A stretch of DNA of 64,000 nucleotides from Chloroflexota bacterium. GTDB taxonomy: Bacteria; Chloroflexota; Dormibacteria; Aeolococcales; Aeolococcaceae. The stretch spans positions 59,690-123,689 of the forward strand of contig VBIQ01000012.1 in NCBI GenBank assembly GCA_005880985.1, in the 5' to 3' direction. This document shows positions 1 through 9,367 of this stretch, piece by piece. The notes beneath the pieces were generated by a model that had not been told where the DNA came from, ran no database searches, and saw only the letters and a program-made list of their open reading frames with translations. The translations under genes were made by a program, and so were the position numbers. Position 1 is the stretch's first letter, and the number at the start of each line of letters is the position of its first letter.

Positions 1-813
1 TGGAGCACCATCGCCGTCGACGACTGCCTGATCCATCACCGGGCGATCGCGGGCTCGCTGCCGGCGCTGCGCCAGGCGGTGCGCCGCGGGGGCGCTGCCG
101 GGCTGACCGCGCTGCACCTGACCGCCGGCGAGGATGGCAGCGAGGTGCTGGTGAAGCCGCGACCGGCGCGGCAGCTCGACGCGTCCGCGGTCGACGCGGC
201 GGCGACCACCCTTCCCGACGGCCTGCGCTGGAACACCGACTCCACCACCCTCCGCTGGCGCGGGAACACCATCAGGGTCCGCGCCGAGACCTTCATCCAG
301 GTGAACCAGGCGCAGATGGAGGTGCTCTACGGCCTGGCACTGGGGCGCCTCGGCGACCTGCGCGGAGCGCGGGTGGTCGACGCCTATGCCGGCATCGGAA
401 TGCTCAGCCTGGCGATCGCCGAGACCGCTGCCGAGGTGGTCTGCATCGAGGAGAACCGCATCGCCGCCCGGCTGGGGATGCTCAACGCGGAGATGAACCG
501 AGCCGCGGCGCGGGTGCGCTACCTGGCGGTCCCGGTGGAGGAGGGGCTGCCGGTGGCCGCGGCCCAGGGGCGAATCGACGCGGTTGTCATCGATCCCCCG
601 CGGGCCGGCTGCGCCGGCAGCGTGGTTGGCTGGCTGGCGCTGGCCGGACCGCCCCGCGTGGTCTACGTGTCGTGCGACCCCGCCACCATGGCCCGCGACC
701 TGCACATCCTGGCGGCGTCGGGACCGTATGCGGTCGAGGAGCTCGACGTGGTCGACATGTTCCCCCAGACCCACCACGTCGAGATGGTGGCGAGCCTGCG
801 CCGGAGGGAGTAG
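1..813 (+). CDS. Class I SAM-dependent RNA m5U methyltransferase (TrmA/RlmCD family), 5' truncated by window
   Basis: The frame is open from base 1, so the gene starts outside the window and 270 C-terminal residues are visible. The SAM-binding motif DAYAGIGMLSLAIA, the DPPRAGC motif and the YVSCDPATMARDL motif with the catalytic Cys are all present, as is the C-terminal DMFPQTHHVE block of the TrmA/RumA family. These enzymes methylate C5 of a uridine in tRNA or 23S rRNA in the cytoplasm. The N-terminal TRAM and iron-sulfur parts lie outside, so tRNA and rRNA specificity cannot be separated. dnaE follows 134 bp downstream on the same strand. Confidence 0.88.
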   Translation, partial: WSTIAVDDCLIHHRAIAGSLPALRQAVRRGGAAGLTALHLTAGEDGSEVLVKPRPARQLDASAVDAAATTLPDGLRWNTDSTTLRWRGNTIRVRAETFIQVNQAQMEVLYGLALGRLGDLRGARVVDAYAGIGMLSLAIAETAAEVVCIEENRIAARLGMLNAEMNRAAARVRYLAVPVEEGLPVAAAQGRIDAVVIDPPRAGCAGSVVGWLALAGPPRVVYVSCDPATMARDLHILAASGPYAVEELDVVDMFPQTHHVEMVASLRRRE

Positions 814-947
814 CGGGGCCGTCGCCGCGTCCTCCCGCGGGCGGGGAGCAGACTCGTTCTCCGCCCTGGCGCCGGTGCCCGGCTGATGGTACCGTACGCC
901 TGTTCGCAGGGCGCCGGTAGCGCCTGCCAGCCTTCACCGGGAGACCG

Positions 948-3900
948 ATGCCCGCCGTCGATCCCGCCCCGTCAGCCGAGCCGTCCACCCCCTTCGTCCA
1001 CCTCCACACCCACACCGAGTACTCGCTGCTCGACGGCGCGGCCCGGATCGGCGAGCTGGTCGAGACCGTGGCCCGCCTGGGCCAGCCGGCCCTGGCGATC
1101 ACCGACCACGGAGTCCTCTATGGCGCGGTCGAGTTCTACGCCGCGGCCCACGAGGCGGGGATCAACCCGATCATCGGCTGCGAGGTCTACACCGCACCGC
1201 GCTCGCGCCACGACCGCGAGGGCCGGGCCGACCGCGATCCCAACCATCTGGTGCTGCTCGCCCGCAACGACGCCGGTTACCGCAACCTGGTGGCGCTGGT
1301 CAGCCGGGCCCACCTCGAGGGCTACTACTACAAGCCGAGAGTCGACCGTCAGCTGCTGGCCGAGCACGCCGAGGGATTGGTGTGCCTCTCGGCCTGCCTC
1401 GGCGGCGAGGTGCCGCAGGCGATCCTCCGCGGTGACCTCGACGCCGCCGAGCGCATCGCCCGCGAGCACGCCGAGATCTTCGGTTCCGACAGTTACTTCC
1501 TCGAGCTGCAGGACCACGGCATGGCGGAGGAGGTCGAGGTCCGCGCCGGCCTAGTCGAGATCGCCCGGCGCGCCGGCCTGCCGCTGATCTGCACCAACGA
1601 CTCCCACTACATCCGCGCCGACGACGCCGAGGCGCACGACATCCTGCTCTGCCTGCAGACGCAGTCCCGCCTCGAGGAGGAGAAGCGCTTCAAGTTCGCC
1701 GGCCCCCATTTCTACCTGGCCGGCGGCGAGGAGATGCGCTCTCGCTTCGCCGCCTACGGCGAGGCGGCGGCCAACACGGTGGCGCTGGCGGAGCGCTGTC
1801 ACGTCGAGATCCCTCTGGGCAGGTCGCTGCTGCCGCACTACTCACCGATTCCCGAGGGACTCGACGCCGACACCTATCTGCGCGAGCTCTGTGAGCAGGG
1901 GCTTCGGGAGCGGTACGGCGACAGCCCCGGCCAGGAGGCCCGCGAGCGGCTGGCGATGGAGCTCGACGTCATCCGCGAGACCGGCTTTTCCGCCTACTTC
2001 CTCATCGTCTGGGACCTGGTCCGCGCTGCCCGCTGCCAGGAGGTCAAGGTCGGACCGGGGCGGGGCAGCGCCGCCGGGTCGCTGGTGGCCTACGTGCTGC
2101 GGATCACCAACCTCGACCCGCTGCGCTACGGGTTGATCTTCGAGCGCTTCCTCAACCGCGAGCGGGTGTCCATGCCGGACATCGACATCGACTTCGACGA
2201 CCGCCGCCGCGACCGCGTCCTCAACTACGTGCAGGAGAAGTACGGCCGCGACCGGGTCGCCCAGATCATCACCTTCGGGACCATGGCCGCCCGCGCCGCC
2301 ATCCGCGACGTCGGCCGCGTCCTCGACGTGCCGCTGCCCGACGTCGACCGGCTCGCCAAGCTGGTGCCACCCACCGTCGGCATCACCCTCGACCGGGCCC
2401 TGGAGTCGCGAGAGCTGCGGGAGGTCTACGAGAGCGAGGAGTGGGCCCGGCGGGTCATCGACAACGCCCGCCGGCTGGAGGGCATCTGCCGCAACGCCAG
2501 CACCCATGCCGCCGGTGTCGTCATCGCCCCCGAGCCGCTGCAGAACCTGGTGCCGCTGCAGAGCTCCGCCAACGACCGGGACGCGACCGTCACCCAGTTC
2601 GACATGGACGGCGTCCAGAAGATCGGCCTGCTGAAGATGGACTTCCTGGGGCTGACCAACCTCACCATCATAGAGGAGGCGGTGGAGAACGTCGAGCAGA
2701 CGACGGGAAAACGCATCGACATCGATGCCATCCCCCTCGACGACGCCCCCACCTACGCGCTGCTGGGGCGGGCCGACACCCTCGGCGTCTTCCAGCTGGA
2801 GGGAGTCGGCGCCAAGAAGATCCTCATCGACATGCAGCCCACCTGCCTCGAGGACCTCTCGGTGGCGAACGCCCTCAACCGCCCCGGCCCCATCGAGGGC
2901 GGGGTCATCGACCTCTACATGAAGCGCAAGCGGGGCGATGAGCCGGTCAGCTATCTGCTCCCCGAGATGGAGCTGATCCTGGCAGAAACCTACGGGGTCA
3001 TCGTCTACCAGGATCAGGTGATGAAGATCGCCTCCGCCGTCGCCGGCTTCACCCTCGGCGAGGCCGACATCCTCCGCGCCGCGATGGGCAAGAAGGACAA
3101 GGCGAAGATGGCGCAGCAGCGTGAGAAGTTCGTCGCCGGGGCCACCGCCAACGGAGTCGCCGCCAGCGTCGCCGGCGAGCTCTTCGACCTCATCGCCTAC
3201 TTCGCCGGCTACGGCTTCAACGCCGCTCACGCCATCTGCTACGCGCTGATCGGCTACCAGACTGCTTACCTCAAGGCCAACCATCCGCTGGAGTACATGG
3301 CGGCCCTGCTGAACAGCAAGGCGGGCGACTTCGACCGGCTCAAGGTGGGCATCCTCGACGCCCACGCCCGCGGACTGGTGGTGCGACCTCCCGACATCAA
3401 CCGCAGCCAGGGCGGCTTCGCGGTGGGAGAGGTCGCCGCCGGGGAGATCCTCTATGGGCTGCACCACATCAAGAACGTGGGCGAGAAGGTGGTGGAGGCG
3501 ATCCTCGAGGGCCGTGCCACCGGCGGCCCCTACCGCAGCCTCCTCGATCTCTGCCTGCGCGTCGGCGGTCGCGACCTCAACCGGCGGGTGCTCGAGGCGC
3601 TGGTGCGCAGCGGTGCCTGCGACTGTCTCGGCGACCGCGCCGTCCTGCTGGCCCTGATCGACCGCGCCATCGACCGCGCGGCGCAGATCCGCCGCGAGCG
3701 CGAGTCGGGGCAGACCTCGCTGTTCGGCGGTCCGCCGGCGAGCGAGGTCGCGGGTGGCGAGGACAGCGCGGGATCGGTCGCTCACGGCGACGCGGCCACA
3801 GCCGCGGCGCTCGGCTACGAGGACATGGAGGCCCCCGCCGGCATCGCCCCCGCCGGCGACGACGACCGGCTCCGCTGGGAGCGCGAGCTGCTTGGCATGT

Positions 3901-4643
3901 ACCTCAGCGATCATCCCCTGCGACGCATCGCCGATCAGCTGCACGAGCGTGTCGACACCAACCTCGGCGAGCTCGGCCCCCATCTCGACGGCCTGGTGGT
4001 CCAGGTGGGTGGTTGCGTGCGCGACGTGAGGGCGGTGGTCACCCGGCGCGGCCAGCGCATGGCCTTCCTCCAGATCGAGGACATGACTGGCGCCTGCGAG
4101 GTCGTCGTCTTCGCGCGCATCTTCGAGGAGGCGGCGCAGGTGCTCCATCCCGACGCGGTGGTGGTGGTCCGCGGTCGGGTCGAGTCGGCCAGGCCCGGTG
4201 GCGCCCTCACCACCACCAACGGCAACGGCAGCGGCGACGACGAGGAGCGCGGCGAGAACGAGCCCGCCAAGATCATCGCCGACGCCGTGCTCGCCCTTGA
4301 GGACCCGCGCTTGCTCGCCTGGCGGCGCAACCAGACGCTGCGGCTGATGGTGCCGTCCCGCCGCGCCTCCCAGCTGGCCGCACTGCGCGAGGCGCTGGAG
4401 CGGCATCCAGGCGATGTGCGGGTGGTGCTGCACGTCGAGGGGACCGAGAAGATCGACGAGGTGATGCTCTCCGAGCAGCACGCGGTGACGCCCGCGCCGG
4501 GGCTGGAACGGGCGGTGACCGCCCTGCTCGGCGACGGGACCTATCGCATCGACACCCGACGCGAACGCGGCCCCGAGCCGCTGCGCCGAGGGGAACCGAT
4601 GCGGACCGCCGGGGCGCGACGGGAGTCCGGCCGGCGTCCGTGA
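948..4643 (+). CDS. dnaE: DNA polymerase III subunit alpha (replicative polymerase)
   Basis: This 1231-residue protein is the catalytic subunit of the replicative DNA polymerase. The N-terminal PHP domain begins with HLHTHTEYSLLDGA near residue 18. The polymerase core has PGRGSAAGSLVAYVL near residue 370 and the metal-binding PDIDIDFDDRRRDRV near 408-420. Helix-hairpin-helix and OB-fold regions follow, and a low-complexity Gly/Asn/Glu linker lies near residue 1090. Length fits the DnaE1 type. ATG 948 is preceded by GGGAG at 939-943. A possible -10 (TACCGT) lies at 890-895, which would give a transcript with a leader. The stop overlaps the start of the HAD gene, suggesting coupled translation. 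Confidence 0.96.
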   Translation: MPAVDPAPSAEPSTPFVHLHTHTEYSLLDGAARIGELVETVARLGQPALAITDHGVLYGAVEFYAAAHEAGINPIIGCEVYTAPRSRHDREGRADRDPNHLVLLARNDAGYRNLVALVSRAHLEGYYYKPRVDRQLLAEHAEGLVCLSACLGGEVPQAILRGDLDAAERIAREHAEIFGSDSYFLELQDHGMAEEVEVRAGLVEIARRAGLPLICTNDSHYIRADDAEAHDILLCLQTQSRLEEEKRFKFAGPHFYLAGGEEMRSRFAAYGEAAANTVALAERCHVEIPLGRSLLPHYSPIPEGLDADTYLRELCEQGLRERYGDSPGQEARERLAMELDVIRETGFSAYFLIVWDLVRAARCQEVKVGPGRGSAAGSLVAYVLRITNLDPLRYGLIFERFLNRERVSMPDIDIDFDDRRRDRVLNYVQEKYGRDRVAQIITFGTMAARAAIRDVGRVLDVPLPDVDRLAKLVPPTVGITLDRALESRELREVYESEEWARRVIDNARRLEGICRNASTHAAGVVIAPEPLQNLVPLQSSANDRDATVTQFDMDGVQKIGLLKMDFLGLTNLTIIEEAVENVEQTTGKRIDIDAIPLDDAPTYALLGRADTLGVFQLEGVGAKKILIDMQPTCLEDLSVANALNRPGPIEGGVIDLYMKRKRGDEPVSYLLPEMELILAETYGVIVYQDQVMKIASAVAGFTLGEADILRAAMGKKDKAKMAQQREKFVAGATANGVAASVAGELFDLIAYFAGYGFNAAHAICYALIGYQTAYLKANHPLEYMAALLNSKAGDFDRLKVGILDAHARGLVVRPPDINRSQGGFAVGEVAAGEILYGLHHIKNVGEKVVEAILEGRATGGPYRSLLDLCLRVGGRDLNRRVLEALVRSGACDCLGDRAVLLALIDRAIDRAAQIRRERESGQTSLFGGPPASEVAGGEDSAGSVAHGDAATAAALGYEDMEAPAGIAPAGDDDRLRWERELLGMYLSDHPLRRIADQLHERVDTNLGELGPHLDGLVVQVGGCVRDVRAVVTRRGQRMAFLQIEDMTGACEVVVFARIFEEAAQVLHPDAVVVVRGRVESARPGGALTTTNGNGSGDDEERGENEPAKIIADAVLALEDPRLLAWRRNQTLRLMVPSRRASQLAALREALERHPGDVRVVLHVEGTEKIDEVMLSEQHAVTPAPGLERAVTALLGDGTYRIDTRRERGPEPLRRGEPMRTAGARRESGRRP

Positions 4644-5506
4644 TGCCGTCGGCGCCGTCCGGCGAGGCCTTCGTCGCCGACACCGTCGCCCTCGACATCG
4701 ACGGGGTGCTGATCGATGTCCGGGAGTCGTTTCGTGAATGCATCCGGCTGACGGTGATGGCGGTGCAGAGCAGCATGGCGGTGGGGCGTCCCTGGCATCC
4801 CTCCCAGGCCGACATCACCATGCTCAAGCGCGGCCGAGGATTCAACGACGACGTCCACGTCAGCATCGCCCTCTCCGCGGTTGGCGCCGGCGGCCGTGGC
4901 TCGTCCCTGGTGGAGATCGCCGCCGCCGTGGAGGCCGCCGGCGGGGGACTCGCCGGTCTGCGGGCAGCCTGCCCCGAGCTGCCGCGCATCGACGGGGCGC
5001 ACGTGCTGCAGCTCTTCGACCGGTACTACTGGGGTCCGGCGGGCGATGGTGACGATCGCCGTGGTCTGGTCGAGAGCGAGCACACTCTCGTCGCCTCCGA
5101 CCTGCCGGCCCGGTTGCGCCGCGGCGGCGTCGAGTGTCTCGGTCTGATCACCGGCCGCACCCCGCGGGAGGCCGAGGCAGCGCTGGCGAGACTGGGTTGG
5201 GAGCGGTCAGAGCTCGCGGTGGTGGTCACCGGCGACATCGTGCGCAAGCCCGACCCACGCTGTCTCGACCTGGTGGTGGAGGCCTGCCGCTCGCGCACCG
5301 TGGTCTATGCCGGCGACGTCCGCGACGACTGGGAGCTGGTGCAGAGGTTCCGCACCGAGCGCGGGGGCGCGGTGCGGGTGCGGGGGGTTCTGGTCGGCGA
5401 CGACGCCGAGATGGCGATCTACCGCGGGCTCGGGGTCGACGCCACCCTCCGCTCCGCCGACGATCTCCCGGCGCTGCTCGACCGCTGGGGGTTGGCTAGC
5501 TCGTGA
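4643..5506 (+). CDS. HAD superfamily hydrolase
   Basis: A 287-residue haloacid-dehalogenase-fold phosphatase. Visible motifs are motif I DIDGVLID near residue 16, motif II ITGRT, motif III lysine in KPDP, and motif IV YAGDVRDD. The substrate cannot be read from the sequence. The ATG at 4643 overlaps the dnaE stop as TGATG; a GTG at 4640 is the alternative start. Its last 11 bases overlap the 3' end of the convergent YggT gene. Confidence 0.8.
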   Translation: MPSAPSGEAFVADTVALDIDGVLIDVRESFRECIRLTVMAVQSSMAVGRPWHPSQADITMLKRGRGFNDDVHVSIALSAVGAGGRGSSLVEIAAAVEAAGGGLAGLRAACPELPRIDGAHVLQLFDRYYWGPAGDGDDRRGLVESEHTLVASDLPARLRRGGVECLGLITGRTPREAEAALARLGWERSELAVVVTGDIVRKPDPRCLDLVVEACRSRTVVYAGDVRDDWELVQRFRTERGGAVRVRGVLVGDDAEMAIYRGLGVDATLRSADDLPALLDRWGLASS

Positions 5507-6053
5507 GGATGACGTGGTTGAAAATCCAGACGATCACAGACAGGCTCGCGATATAGACCGCGAGCGCGACGAGCGCCGGAGTGTCAAAGCTGCGTGAGCG
5601 CGGGCCTATCCCGGCGAACGGGCGGACCAGCGGCGTGGAGAGCTGCCGGATCAGCATCACGAGAGGATGAAAAGGGCTTGCGTTGAAGATTGAGATGAAT
5701 AGGCGCAGCAGCACGAGGACGATAAAAATGATCGCGATGGTGCGCATCACCTCGTACAGCAGAATGCCTGCCTCGTGGCTGACTGACACATTCGCGGAGG
5801 CGGCGAGGTCGCCCACCAACCGCGAGGCTTCAAAGGCGAGGAGGATGGCCAGCACCGGCGAGAAGTCGATACCGGAGAACGAGGGAAGAATGCGCCGAAT
5901 CGGCGTCAGTACGGGATCTACCAACGCCCGTAGCACACGCACGAGAGGATTGTGGTAACTGATGCCAGGAAACCAAGACATCAGGATGCGGACAAAGATC
6001 AGCCAGCCGTAGTAGTAGAGGAGTGTGCTCAGGGCGTCGAGAGCGCGTTCCAT
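5496..6053 (-). CDS. YggT family integral membrane protein
   Basis: A 185-residue protein with two copies of the YggT unit: a hydrophobic helix followed by a PL(V/I)RP(I/F)-type turn, seen as VDPVLTPIRRILP in the first repeat and STPLVRPFAGIGP in the second. Family members are small membrane proteins linked to osmotic tolerance and, in some bacteria, to division or photosystem assembly; the role here is unknown. ATG 6053 is chosen because it begins the first hydrophobic segment and lies 8 nt after a TATACT box. The reading frame continues open further upstream, but that part looks non-coding. Confidence 0.8.
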   Translation of the reverse strand: MERALDALSTLLYYYGWLIFVRILMSWFPGISYHNPLVRVLRALVDPVLTPIRRILPSFSGIDFSPVLAILLAFEASRLVGDLAASANVSVSHEAGILLYEVMRTIAIIFIVLVLLRLFISIFNASPFHPLVMLIRQLSTPLVRPFAGIGPRSRSFDTPALVALAVYIASLSVIVWIFNHVILTS

Positions 6054-6061
6054 GGTCAACG

Positions 6062-6067
6062 AGTATA
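6062..6067 (-). promoter_or_regulatory. Putative -10 (TATACT) for YggT, leaderless spacing
   Basis: On the minus strand TATACT ends 8 nt before the YggT ATG. Transcription would then start at or next to the start codon. No convincing -35 is visible. Confidence 0.5.
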
Positions 6068-6093
6068 GGTGCGCGTGGCCGATCCGGCCCGAA

Positions 6094-7068
6094 TCAACCG
6101 AGCATGGGGCGCAGGCTACCACTGCAGCTGCACGCTGCGTCGCGCAGCAGGGGTAGGCCGTAGACCTCCTCAATCCCGCGGAGGATGCCAGCCTGATCGA
6201 TGACCTGATCGAACTTGTGGCCTCCTTGCAGCCGTTGCGACACGACCACGGTGGCAACGTGGCCACCGTGAGCCGTCTGGCAACAGCCCACGGAGCTGCT
6301 GCCCTCGTCCCAGGTGATGATGACCGCGCCTCCCTGCCGGTACCAACCCGAGCCCTGCACCATCGTCAGCAGGCCCCGCAGCCAGCGTTCGACCTGCCCG
6401 TTGCCACAGTCGTGACCGTCGTCGCAGAGGTTCGGGGTCACCCACAGAAACGGCGCCGCCCGTCCCGAAGCAAGGTCGGTGGCGAGCTGGCCGAAGGGCA
6501 CCACGCGGGCGCAGTCGGCCCCGTCACGCAGATGACGGACATAGACGAAGGGGTCGTGCTTCTTCGCGTAGCCGTCGCTGGCGGCTCCGGTGAAGCAGGG
6601 TGACGGCATGCTCTCCATGTACGCGCGCCAGCCCAGCCCGGCGGTGTCGAGCTGGTCGGTCACCGTCGGCGCGTCGACGCTGCAGCCGGTGCAGTCGCTG
6701 CTGATGCCGAAGGTGGTGCCGGCGATCAGCTCGAGATAGTTGGGCAGGCTGGGATGGCCGGTGGCGTAGGCCTGGGTCGCCAGCCCGTAGCGGTGCGCCA
6801 GCTGGTTGAGGTAGGCGCTGCTGCTGCCGATCACCGCCGAGTATTCGCGGTTCTCCAGCACGATGAGCATCACGTGGGGAGGCGACGGTCCCGTCGCCGG
6901 CGCGCTGACGCTGGACGGTGGCTGGGTCGGCGCCGCCGCCGCCGCGGTCGCGCGCGGCGTCGGACCAGTGGTCGCAATGGGGGAGGTGGACACCGCGGTG
7001 CCGCCGCCGCTGCAGCCGACGGCCAGCAGCGCCGCCGCCGCTGGTGCCGCGCGCCAGACCCGGGTCAC
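6094..7068 (-). CDS. Phosphoesterase-family lipoprotein (phospholipase C / acid phosphatase-like)
   Basis: A 324-residue protein with a lipoprotein signal peptide (lipobox LAVGC near residue 19) and a Ser/Thr/Pro-rich linker. The catalytic domain starts with HVMLIVLENREYSAVIG and contains HPSLPNYLELIAG and VIITWDEGSSS, typical of the PF04185 phosphoesterase family. Such enzymes cleave phosphomonoesters or phosphodiesters outside the membrane; the substrate is not known. Its start overlaps the upstream LLM gene by 4 bp (ATGA), and that gene overlaps lgt in the same way. A lipoprotein is therefore co-transcribed with the enzyme that lipidates lipoproteins. Confidence 0.82.
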   Translation of the reverse strand: MTRVWRAAPAAAALLAVGCSGGGTAVSTSPIATTGPTPRATAAAAAPTQPPSSVSAPATGPSPPHVMLIVLENREYSAVIGSSSAYLNQLAHRYGLATQAYATGHPSLPNYLELIAGTTFGISSDCTGCSVDAPTVTDQLDTAGLGWRAYMESMPSPCFTGAASDGYAKKHDPFVYVRHLRDGADCARVVPFGQLATDLASGRAAPFLWVTPNLCDDGHDCGNGQVERWLRGLLTMVQGSGWYRQGGAVIITWDEGSSSVGCCQTAHGGHVATVVVSQRLQGGHKFDQVIDQAGILRGIEEVYGLPLLRDAACSCSGSLRPMLG

Positions 7069-8066
7069 GGGGCCAGGCGCCGCACCGTGTCGCGGATGGA
7101 TCGGCGCCGCTCCGGCACGTCGGCGATGCCGCTGAAGGGCGCCAGGCAGGGGACGCGCACCCCGGCGTCGACATACTCGGCGACGCGGCGCCGGCAGTAT
7201 TCCGTGTCGCCGGCGATGATCAGGGCGTGGATCAGCTCGTCGCTCATCGCCTCCAGGGCGGCGCGCCGGTCACCGGCGCGCCATGCCGCCAGCACCGGGT
7301 CGATCAGCTCACCAAAGCCGATCCAGCGCAGGAAGGACTCGTACACCGGCGCGGTGACGTAGACGGCGAGGATGAAGCGGGCTGCCAGCCGCGTCTCGTC
7401 GGTCCAGCCCTCGTCGCACACCATGTGCCGGGCGACCACGTCGATGGCGTCAGGATCGCGCCCCGCCGTCTCGGCGCCGCGGCGCACCTCGGCGAGCACG
7501 GTGGGCACCGCCGACGGGGGAAGGAAGTTGATGATCACCCCGTCGGCGACCTCGCCGGCGAGACGCAGCATGCCGGCGCGCAGCGCGGCGATGTACACCG
7601 GGACCGGCTTCGGTGGCGCCGCGTCGAGCTTGAAGGCGCCCTTCTCTCCGTCGTGCAGCGACATCCGCTCGCCGGCCAGCGCCTGCCGCACCCGCCGCAC
7701 CGCCTCGCGCACCGACGAGACGGGACGCTGGAAGCGGACGCCGTTCCAGCGCTCGACGATCACCTCGGTCGAGCTGCCGATTCCCAGCACGAAGCGGCCC
7801 GGTGCGGCCTCCTCGCAGGCGGCCGCCGACATGGCGAGTAGCGCGGGCCCTCGGGTGAACGACGAGACGATGGCGGTGCCTAGTCGCGCCCGCTGGCTGA
7901 GCGCCGCCGCGTGGATCAGCGGGCTGAAGCCGTCGAGGCCCGAGGTCTCCGCCGACCACAGGTCGGTGTAGCCGAGCTCCTCGGCCTCGCGCACCACCGC
8001 TCCCATCTCGCCCAGGCGATGGGCGTGGAGGGGAACGGTGAGCCCGTACCGCCGCTCGCCGTTCAC
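7065..8066 (-). CDS. LLM-class flavin/F420-dependent oxidoreductase
   Basis: A 333-residue TIM-barrel protein of the bacterial luciferase-like family. It shows the N-terminal VREAEELGYTDLWSAET signature, the PALLAMSAAACEEAAPGRFVLGIGSS segment (read as two adjoining blocks) and the GVIINFLP strand near residue 190. Related proteins in high-GC bacteria use F420 or FMN to oxidise or reduce small molecules. The substrate cannot be inferred. It overlaps both neighbours by 4 bp, so it is the middle gene of an lgt-LLM-phosphoesterase operon. Confidence 0.85.
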   Translation of the reverse strand: MNGERRYGLTVPLHAHRLGEMGAVVREAEELGYTDLWSAETSGLDGFSPLIHAAALSQRARLGTAIVSSFTRGPALLAMSAAACEEAAPGRFVLGIGSSTEVIVERWNGVRFQRPVSSVREAVRRVRQALAGERMSLHDGEKGAFKLDAAPPKPVPVYIAALRAGMLRLAGEVADGVIINFLPPSAVPTVLAEVRRGAETAGRDPDAIDVVARHMVCDEGWTDETRLAARFILAVYVTAPVYESFLRWIGFGELIDPVLAAWRAGDRRAALEAMSDELIHALIIAGDTEYCRRRVAEYVDAGVRVPCLAPFSGIADVPERRRSIRDTVRRLAP

Positions 8067-8938
8067 CCGGTGGTGCCGAGCGGTGACGGCTCGAGAGTCT
8101 CGTCACGGGCCGCCGGCTCGCTGGATGGCGCCGCTCCCACCCCCCGCCGCCAGAGGAGGTAGGCGAGGGGCGCGCCGAGCAGCAGCACCCCGATGGACGT
8201 CCACTGAGCCTGCTTGAGTCCCAGAAAGATGGCGGGCTCGCTCGCGCGCCAGTGGAAGATGATGAGCTGGCTGATCGCGTAGAGGGGCAGGTAGGCGAGG
8301 CTGAGCACCCCGGTACGCACCCCGCGCCGTCGCAGCAGCAGCAGGATCACCAGGATGCCGAGGGTGCCCAAGGCTTCGTACACAGCCGCCGGCTGATACG
8401 GGATGTTGTTCTGGAAGCCGGGCTGCAGGATGGCGTGTTCGTTGGTGTAGGCGGTCGCCCAGGGGAGAGTCGGCGCGTAGCCGCCGAGGATGTCGCCGTT
8501 GATCACGTTGCCGATGCGGCCGATCGGCTGGCCGACGCAGGCGAAGAGCACCGCGGAATCGAAGACCAACCAGAAGGAGATGCGCTCGCGCTTGGCGAGG
8601 AACCAGATGGCCGCGACCGAGCCGATGATCGCCCCGAAGAAGGCCATGCCCCCTTTCCAGACGGCGATCAGGTCGATGGGGTGGGTGAGGTAGTTGAGGA
8701 AGCCGCTCTGCAGGTCGTAGTAGAGGCGCGCCCCCAGCAGCCCGGCGACGATGGTCACGGCCAGGATCACCTCGATGCGGTCCTCGGATACGCCCCGTGG
8801 TCGCAGGTGCGGCACCACCGCCACCTTCCAGCCGACGTAGAAGGCGACCGCGTACATGACCCCGTACCAGTGGATGCCGAGACCGCCGAGGTGCAGAACC
8901 GGGTCGATGCCGATGTGGATGACGGCAAGGGAGGTCAT
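8063..8938 (-). CDS. lgt: Prolipoprotein diacylglyceryl transferase
   Basis: A 291-residue integral membrane enzyme that transfers diacylglycerol from phosphatidylglycerol to the lipobox cysteine of prolipoproteins. The Lgt signature GRIGNVINGD is near residue 133, preceded by the ACVGQP turn, and several hydrophobic helices span the chain. The N-terminal IHWYGVMYAVAFYVGW block is typical. ATG 8938 is preferred over an in-frame codon 9 residues upstream because it directly precedes the conserved N-terminus. Many lipoprotein substrates are encoded in this window, at least seven of them in the island. Confidence 0.95.
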   Translation of the reverse strand: MTSLAVIHIGIDPVLHLGGLGIHWYGVMYAVAFYVGWKVAVVPHLRPRGVSEDRIEVILAVTIVAGLLGARLYYDLQSGFLNYLTHPIDLIAVWKGGMAFFGAIIGSVAAIWFLAKRERISFWLVFDSAVLFACVGQPIGRIGNVINGDILGGYAPTLPWATAYTNEHAILQPGFQNNIPYQPAAVYEALGTLGILVILLLLRRRGVRTGVLSLAYLPLYAISQLIIFHWRASEPAIFLGLKQAQWTSIGVLLLGAPLAYLLWRRGVGAAPSSEPAARDETLEPSPLGTTG

Positions 8939-9367
8939 GGGCGGCCGCCATGATGCCACCGGCACACCGACCTCGCGGATTCACATCTGGCGTTCGCTGT
9001 GGACAACCCGGTGGAAAAGCCGCCGCTTATGCACAGCGGCAATGACACGTTTTGCCGCGCTGCGCCAGAGCGAATGAGGGGATCCCTGTCGTCGTCTCGT
9101 CCGACCGGTCATGCGAAGCCGCCGGTCGGCGCCCCGGTGCAGATCGGTAACGGAGCGGTGGAGCTGCGGTAAACGTCCGTCTGGAGCGGGCGGCCGGGGC
9201 GCTGGAATTCCCGGGTGAGCGCAGCAATCGTGCCGGTGGTGGACCACCGGCCGGCGCCTCCGGCTCCCACCCGGGCCGGGCCCGGCCGGGGGTGGGAGGA
9301 GCTCCGGCGCACCGCCGGGGTGGTCGAGGCGGCCGCCTCGAACGGGCCTGCCGGCTCGGGCAGACCG

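Noticed and set aside
1842..4481. Very long minus-strand open frame opposite dnaE (also 10931-13000, 13084-15369 and 26109-28952 on the minus strand)
   Set aside because: These are high-GC shadows of dnaE, the ABC permease, the GGDEF/permease pair and polA. Their translations are His/Asp/Gly/Arg-biased and have no domains.
9215..9367. N-terminal extension of the CAP protein
   Set aside because: It is Pro/Gly-rich and would bury the signal peptide; GTG 9368 gives a normal one.
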